From: Protoeuglena noctilucae
Lineage: Eukaryota; Chlorophyta; Pedinophyceae; Marsupiomonadales; Marsupiomonadaceae
Assembly (NCBI GenBank): GCA_958009085.1
Contig: OY253670.1
Location: 1,240,001-1,304,000 of the forward strand
Reading direction: 5' to 3'
Length of the DNA stretch: 64,000 nucleotides
The notes under the pieces are model-generated. The model ran no database searches and was not told the DNA's origin. It saw only the letters and a list, made by a program, of their open reading frames with translations. Shown here one piece after another: positions 59,172-64,000 of the stretch (its first letter is position 1; each line of letters begins with the position of its first letter). The translations under genes were made by a program, and so were the position numbers.

Positions 59172-60159
59172 CGGGACGGCGCTGGCTCTGGGTCCGGCAC
59201 CCAGGGCCCGCCCAGACCCCCAGAACGGCTCTAGCGCCAGGCTGAATGGCACTGGACATCGTTTGACAAAGGGTGTTGCTGGCGAGGGCAACCCCAGTTT
59301 GCTGTTTCTTCGGCGTCGACGCCCCTTCCCTTGCGCCACTCACGTCTTCAAGTTCTCCTGACTATCAAGTGCTCTGCGCCGACCGCCGGTGCCGCGAATC
59401 GCTCGCGGCTGAGAATATACGGCCTGAACCTGACCGGTGCGTCCCCCGAGAGACTGCGCCGGCGCGTGTTTGACAGTCGACCGCGGCGCCGACTCCCATC
59501 GGGCGCCGCAGGCCCGGCGCGGGGAGCCGTCACCCGGCCACACTCAACCGACTTTTTGCGCGCTCGTCGGCACTCTTTAGGCTTGCGAGTCCCATCTGCG
59601 CGTTCTTGATTGCGCGATTCGAGCCCTACTTCGCCCGTGGGCCCGCATTACGGTCCGTCGAGTTGGTTGGGCGCAGCCGTCACCCTTCGAACGGCCTCGC
59701 CCCGCCTCGCCCCGCCGCCCCTGCGGCACAGCCAGCTCTCTGTGTGCTTTTGGTGATCCCAAGAATGTGTATTTGGCCGCGTGGGCCCCTTCCGGCGAAC
59801 CTGGGGCCATGAGTCGGTTGTGTGTTAGCCTGCGGTCGCCGGGACCCCGCGACGGGCAAGTCGCGTTCCCGTCACTTTCGAGGCGTGCACTGCGGGGGGT
59901 GTGACGCCCGGCTCCCCTCGGATGGCTCGCAGCGTTAATACGCGCGTAGGGAGGTCGGTGCAAGGGCTCCAGGCGTCCCAGACACCCAACAGGAACCGCC
60001 GTCTCGAGCGTGATACGTCACAAAGTGAGGCTATCTCCGGGGACCGGAATGCGGCTTCAGGACGCCCGCACCGCCGTGCTGGTGGACGACGCTGCGGGGA
60101 TGCTCTCATGGCGTTGAGCGCGGATCTGGAGCCCCCTCCGCCCACCGCGTGGCTGCAGG
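59172..60159. other. Gene-poor kilobase, nothing recognised
   Basis: Nearly 1 kb lies between the zinc-finger gene and the symporter, both on the plus strand. Several short frames exist on both strands without domains. Checking by eye for tRNA arms and rRNA motifs gave nothing. An acceptor-like CTGCAG just before 60160 suggests that an upstream exon of the symporter may lie here. Confidence 0.4.
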
Positions 60160-62672
60160 ATGGCGTACCTTACTCCCAACGAAGGCATGGCCGCGGCCTA
60201 CGCGACCCTGGCCTTCTTCTTCGTCGTGGCCACGGGGGTCGTGTCCCTGCCCCAGTTCCGCCACTTTTTGAGCTCCTTCGACCTCCTCCTGGTGACCGTC
60301 GCAGCGGCTCTGCGTGAAAACACATCCTCGCGCGCATCCGTCGCGGCGTCATCCCTCCCGCCCGTCGCGCCGCGCGCAGACGGCCCGCAAGTCGATGGGT
60401 TGGATCCGGCTGGGCTTCTCCTTCTTCGCCGGCGCCCTGGGGGCGTGGACGGTGTACAGCGTGCCTCAGGTCGGCGCCGACGTGGGCCCCTGGGGCATCA
60501 TTATGTACGCCGTCGCCCTCTTCCTCCCCTACGTGATCCGTGAGTGCTGTGCAGGGTTGCAAAGCAACAAGCCAGCACGCGGCCACAAGACGAGCATCCG
60601 GCCTACTGCGTCCCGCCTCCGCAGTGCCGTGGCTGGCCCCCCGCGTGCTCAAGCAGGCGCCGGAGGGCTTCACGGCTCTCGACTACGCCAAGAAGCGTTA
60701 CGGCACCGTCATGTACTACTTCGGTCTCCTCGTGTCCCTTTTTTACCTGTTCATCTACATGGTGGCAGAGGTGAGCGACCGTGAGGGTGCCGCGGGCTGC
60801 TGCGCGGCGTGGTGTGGTGGCCACGGCTGACATCGATGGACCCCTTGGCTTGGCCCTGCAGTACACGTCCGCAGGTGGGGCCATCTCCGCGCTCACTAAC
60901 TACACGCTGACGGACTGGCACGTGACCATCGGCGTGGCGCTCGTGTCGGCCACCTACACCGCCTACGGTGGCATGGCCACCTCCATCCTCACTGACATGG
61001 TGCAGGGCTGCGTCATGTTCAGCCTCGGTGAGTCGGCGGCGCTGGCTTGCTCGTCATGTTCAGCCTCGGTGAGTCGGCGGCGCTGGCTTGCTCGCACACC
61101 GCAGCGGCGACATGGGCGACTGCGGCGCGTGGCTGTCCACTCCTCTCCGCCCGACACCGCCCCGCCTCTCTGTCGCGCAGTGGTCATCGGCTGCGCGGCC
61201 GGCTTCCACTTCTCCAAGACGTCCGCGTCGGCCATCCACCACGCGGCGCGGTGGTCGAGCGTGGGCTTCAGCCAGTGCAGCCCCCTCATCATCGGCGTCG
61301 TGGCCTCTGGCCTATTCGACATGACCATGTGGCAGCGCGCCTACGCCGCCAAGAGCTCCCGCGAGCTGTGGCAGGCCAGCCTCCTCGGCGCCCTCCTCAT
61401 CATGCCCGTCATGATCCTCTTCGGCATCTCGGGCATCATCGGCGCCGTCATGAACCCCGCCGACGCCGCCACGGTGAGCGCCGCCGAGGAGCGGCGTGTG
61501 GTGGCGGCTGTGTACCCCGAGCGGCCCGTGAAGATCTCGTCAAGGATAAAATGGAACACCCACCGACCATTCGGATGACGATGGACCTTGATAGGGCAGA
61601 ACCTGAGGCCAGGGGCACGCCACCATCCCAGGGCCTGACGTCATCCGGTGCGAGCTGTCAAACGTGGCGCGCCTTTGTCCCTACCCCCCGCAGGCCTCGT
61701 ACCTGACCTTCTTCGACCTGGTGGCCCCGCTGGGCAAGGGCTGGCAGGGCATCCTGATCGTCATGGTGGTGTCGCTGGTGTGCTCGACCGCCGACTCGAT
61801 CCAGAACGCCATGACGACCATGATCTCGCTCGAGCTGGAGAAGATCCCGTGGGAGCCCCTCCGCAAGCATCCCCTCTACGTCGCCCGCTTCACCGCGCTC
61901 CTCATCCAGGGCCCCGCCCTGGCTCTTGCCCTCAAGGACATGAACGTCCTCACCCTCTTCCTCATCGCCGACCTCGTCGCCGCCTGCATCGCCATCCCCG
62001 TCTTCGCCGGGCTCTGGGGTTTCATGACGCCGGTGAGCGCCCCGCAGGCCGTCTCCAGCAAGCAGTGTGCTTTTCATGGGGTAACGAAGTGCGAACGCTG
62101 TCCAAGGCTTTTGCCTGGTATTCACAACACTCACCCGCCACCCTCGTCGTGTCTTGCCCCCAGACGGGCGCCATGTGGGGCTGCATCGCCGGCTTTGCGT
62201 CGGTCGTGGTCGAGGGCTGGGCCATCCGCGGCAACTTCGCCCAGGGCTGGAGCCAGTTCATCCTCCCCGCGGGCTCGTACGCCAACGAGACGGTCGTGGC
62301 CTTCGTCATCGCCGTGGTCTTCTCGGGCTTCGTCGGGTTCGCCGTCTCGGCCGCCGAGCGCGTCTACACCCACGTCGTGCGCACGCGCCGCTACGTCGAG
62401 ATGGTCGCGCGCCACCACAAGGTGCGCCGCGGATGCGGCCCCGCGTGCCGGCGGACACTGCGCACTGCGCGCCGTCTGCGCCCTCGCCATGGCCGGGCAA
62501 TGGTGCATGCGCGTGTCACACATCCAATGCCGCGGGTCATGGTTTTTCTCTGCAGGTGGACCTGGATGCGATCGAGGAGGAGTTCGCGGGCCTCGTGGAC
62601 TACCGTAACAAGAGCATCTTCGACAACAACAAGGACGGCACGAGCGCCACCGACGACGGGGACCAGGTCTGA
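60160..62672 (+). CDS. Sodium/solute symporter family transporter, DUR3 (urea)-like
   Basis: Multi-pass plasma-membrane transporter of the SSS family. Exons carry membrane segments in order: AYATLAFFFVVATGVVSLP, a segment with GFSFFAGALGAWTVYSVP, then VMYYFGLLVSLFYLFIYM, TIGVALVSATYTAYGG, and SQCSPLIIGVVASGLFDMTM with WQRAYAAKSSRELW. Next comes the family signature CSTADSIQNAMTTMISLE, and the final segments include FVIAVVFSGFVGFAVSAAE. The C-terminus is acidic and cytoplasmic-like (DDGDQV). DUR3 imports urea with H+ or Na+. The closest assignment is DUR3-like, but the substrate is not certain. The donor used after VMFSL is the first of two copies (see repeat 61011-61092). Confidence 0.87.
61011..61092 (+). 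repeat. Perfect 41-base tandem duplication copying an exon end and its donor
   Basis: Two identical 41-base copies (61011-61051 and 61052-61092) each contain TTCAGCCTCG|GTGAGTCGG. The first donor keeps frame with the next exon (FSL to VVIGCAAG). The second would shift it, because 41 is not a multiple of three. Confidence 0.97.
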
Positions 62673-62924
62673 CCCGAACCCGCATCGTCGGCCGGCAGCC
62701 GGCCGCCCACGTCGAGCGCCACGCAGGCGGCGCGGATGCTTCTCTTCAGCTTTCGTGCCTCTTGCTGGATGACATGCGTGCTGCGTGCTCGCGTGGGCCT
62801 CGCGCGCGGGCCACTCGCTCTTGAAGACGGGTGGCTGAGAAAGAGCAGCACGCATGCTTTCAAACCACGAGCGGGGCCCAGCACCTCTCCCAAAAATGCT
62901 CTGGCGCCCCTTGCTGTCGTTCCA

Positions 62925-64000
62925 TCACGCTGCCTTGGCGACCCTCACCACCTCGTCGACGTCTGCGTACCCAAGGATGCCCTTGTCCGTGTGGAGCCAA
63001 ACGCGTTCCGGTCCCCTCATCACCAGCGTGCCACCCCGCTGCAGCAGCAGCTCGTCGTCCCGCGGCCGCAGGACCTCCCAGTCACGCAGAATGTCCGTCA
63101 TGTTCAGCAGCCTGCGTGTCACAGGAAGGACTTGGCAAGCCTTCCAGACGCGACACGCCTCGACGGTTGAGTTACGACAAACCACATGCTGAGACCAGCC
63201 CTCGCTCGCTGTCCCCTGCGTCTCACCGGAGCGTGGCGAGCTCGAAGGGCCGCTGGTACCCCTTGCCGACAACGTCAAAGAACGGGGCCCAGGCGATCTG
63301 CCGCGGATCCTGGGGGCTGTAGTTGAACACCTGGCCCGCTTGCCGGTCACCCACGTATCCTCGCAGCACCTCGGGGAGCGTGCCGGGGGACCCGATGCCC
63401 GCACACATTGCCAGCAGGCGCATGTAGGCGTTGACGCCCCCCGCCTGCAGCCCCGGTGACAGGCCGAGTGCCCGGTGTGCGGCCCCCGAGGGGTCTGCCC
63501 AAAGGAACTCCTTGGGGAAGGACGTGAGGTCGCAGAAGCGACGCGCAGCTTCCAGGGACCCGATGCCGACGCAAACGACGCGCACCTGCGGCGGACGGGT
63601 CGGCGAGGCTCGCACGCATCCCACGCATGCCTGGGTGCCGTGCGTGGTGCGTGCTCAGCGACCAAGCCACGGCTGGGTCACCTTGGCGTCCGCGAGCTCG
63701 GTGATCTTGGACCGCAGACGCTGCGCGTACTCCCACGAGTCGAAGTCGGCGAAATGAGTGAGGAGGGCGAGTGTCACGACTTGGTTCGCGCCCCACAGCT
63801 CCGTGAGGTTCTCCTCCACGCCAGACGAGCAGTGGAAGACCCTGATGCCCTGAAGCTTCGAAAACTCGGTCGATACGGGAGCCGGCGGTGGAACCGGGGC
63901 GGAGATGGGCGCAGAGGCCGAGGACGAAGAGCTGAAGTCCTCGCCCCTTGGCGTCGCACGCGCGAGCCCGCAGCCGCGCGCAGGGCGATCTGCAGGGACG
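62925..64000 (-). CDS. Peroxiredoxin-like 2 / AAED1-type protein (5' end outside the window)
   Basis: Thioredoxin-fold protein of the PRXL2/AhpC-TSA-like group, probably plastidic. Partial: the frame is open to the window edge (64000) with no start codon. Exon 1 (to 63682) has a Ser/Ala/Pro-rich leader and then VTLALLTHFADFDSWEYAQ. Exon 2 (from 63585) gives VRVVCVGIGSLEAARRFCDL then FLWADPSGAAHRALG, and later GSPGTLPEVLRGYVGD. The last exon has LNMTDILRDWEVLRPRDDEL and ends VVRVAKAA. The usual CxxC or peroxidatic Cys in the first strand-helix turn is replaced by DFDS, so ordinary peroxidase chemistry is doubtful. Confidence 0.85.

Overview
The window looks like nuclear DNA of a GC-rich green alga with a motile, flagellated stage. 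Genes are intron-rich and packed on both strands. The plastid lineage is shown by an ADP-glucose pyrophosphorylase small subunit with a leader region (starch synthesis), plastid ribosomal protein L21, a BSD2-like zinc-finger protein, a Trp-rich protein of cyanobacterial type and a plastid-type GNAT acetyltransferase. Motility is shown by radial spoke protein 3 and an EF-hand/WD40 protein of a cilia-linked family. I cannot name the species. One 200-base run of N lies inside the first gene.

Layout. 0.4-7.8 kb: kinesin-4 (+). 8.0-8.8: zinc-motif/Trp-rich protein (-). 9.1-10.4: TruA-type pseudouridine synthase (+). 10.5-11.7: mitochondrial cytochrome c (-). 12.0-13.3: GNAT (+). 13.6-14.4: LYR-motif protein (+). 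15.1-21.9: EF-hand/WD40 protein (+). 22.5-25.7: AGPase small subunit (-). 26.0-27.3: plastid L21 (+). 27.9-30.4: PP2C phosphatase (+). 30.6-31.9: unrecognised gene (+). 32.0-33.4: secretory cyclophilin (-). 33.5-35.5: RSP3 (-). 36.6-42.8: Sec16-like protein with a WW domain (+). 42.9-45.0: CaMKK/GRIK-like kinase (-). 45.3-46.8: organellar IF-3 (+). 46.9-47.6: DUF4346 protein (-). 48.1-50.1: multi-pass membrane protein (+). 50.6-55.8: kinase-zinc finger-beta-helix-TM protein (+). 55.8-58.3: LAS1 (-). 58.5-59.2: BSD2-like zinc-finger protein (+). 60.2-62.7: sodium/solute (urea-type) symporter (+). 62.9 to the window end: peroxiredoxin-like protein (-), cut by the window edge.

The genes do not form one pathway. 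They are ordinary housekeeping genes of trafficking, organelle translation, starch, signalling and flagella. Convergent pairs often lie 60-160 bases apart, and divergent pairs share short promoter regions.

Two things stand out. First, at least 19 introns have a GC instead of a GT donor. All match AG|GCRAG, and each was placed by codon phase and by family similarity on both sides. Second, the gene at 50630-55757 encodes a 1584-residue protein joining a protein kinase, a RING/IBR-like cysteine module, a roughly 900-residue parallel beta-helix and a C-terminal membrane segment. I do not recognise that combination. Several introns also carry short tandem duplications that copy the exon end together with its 5' splice site.
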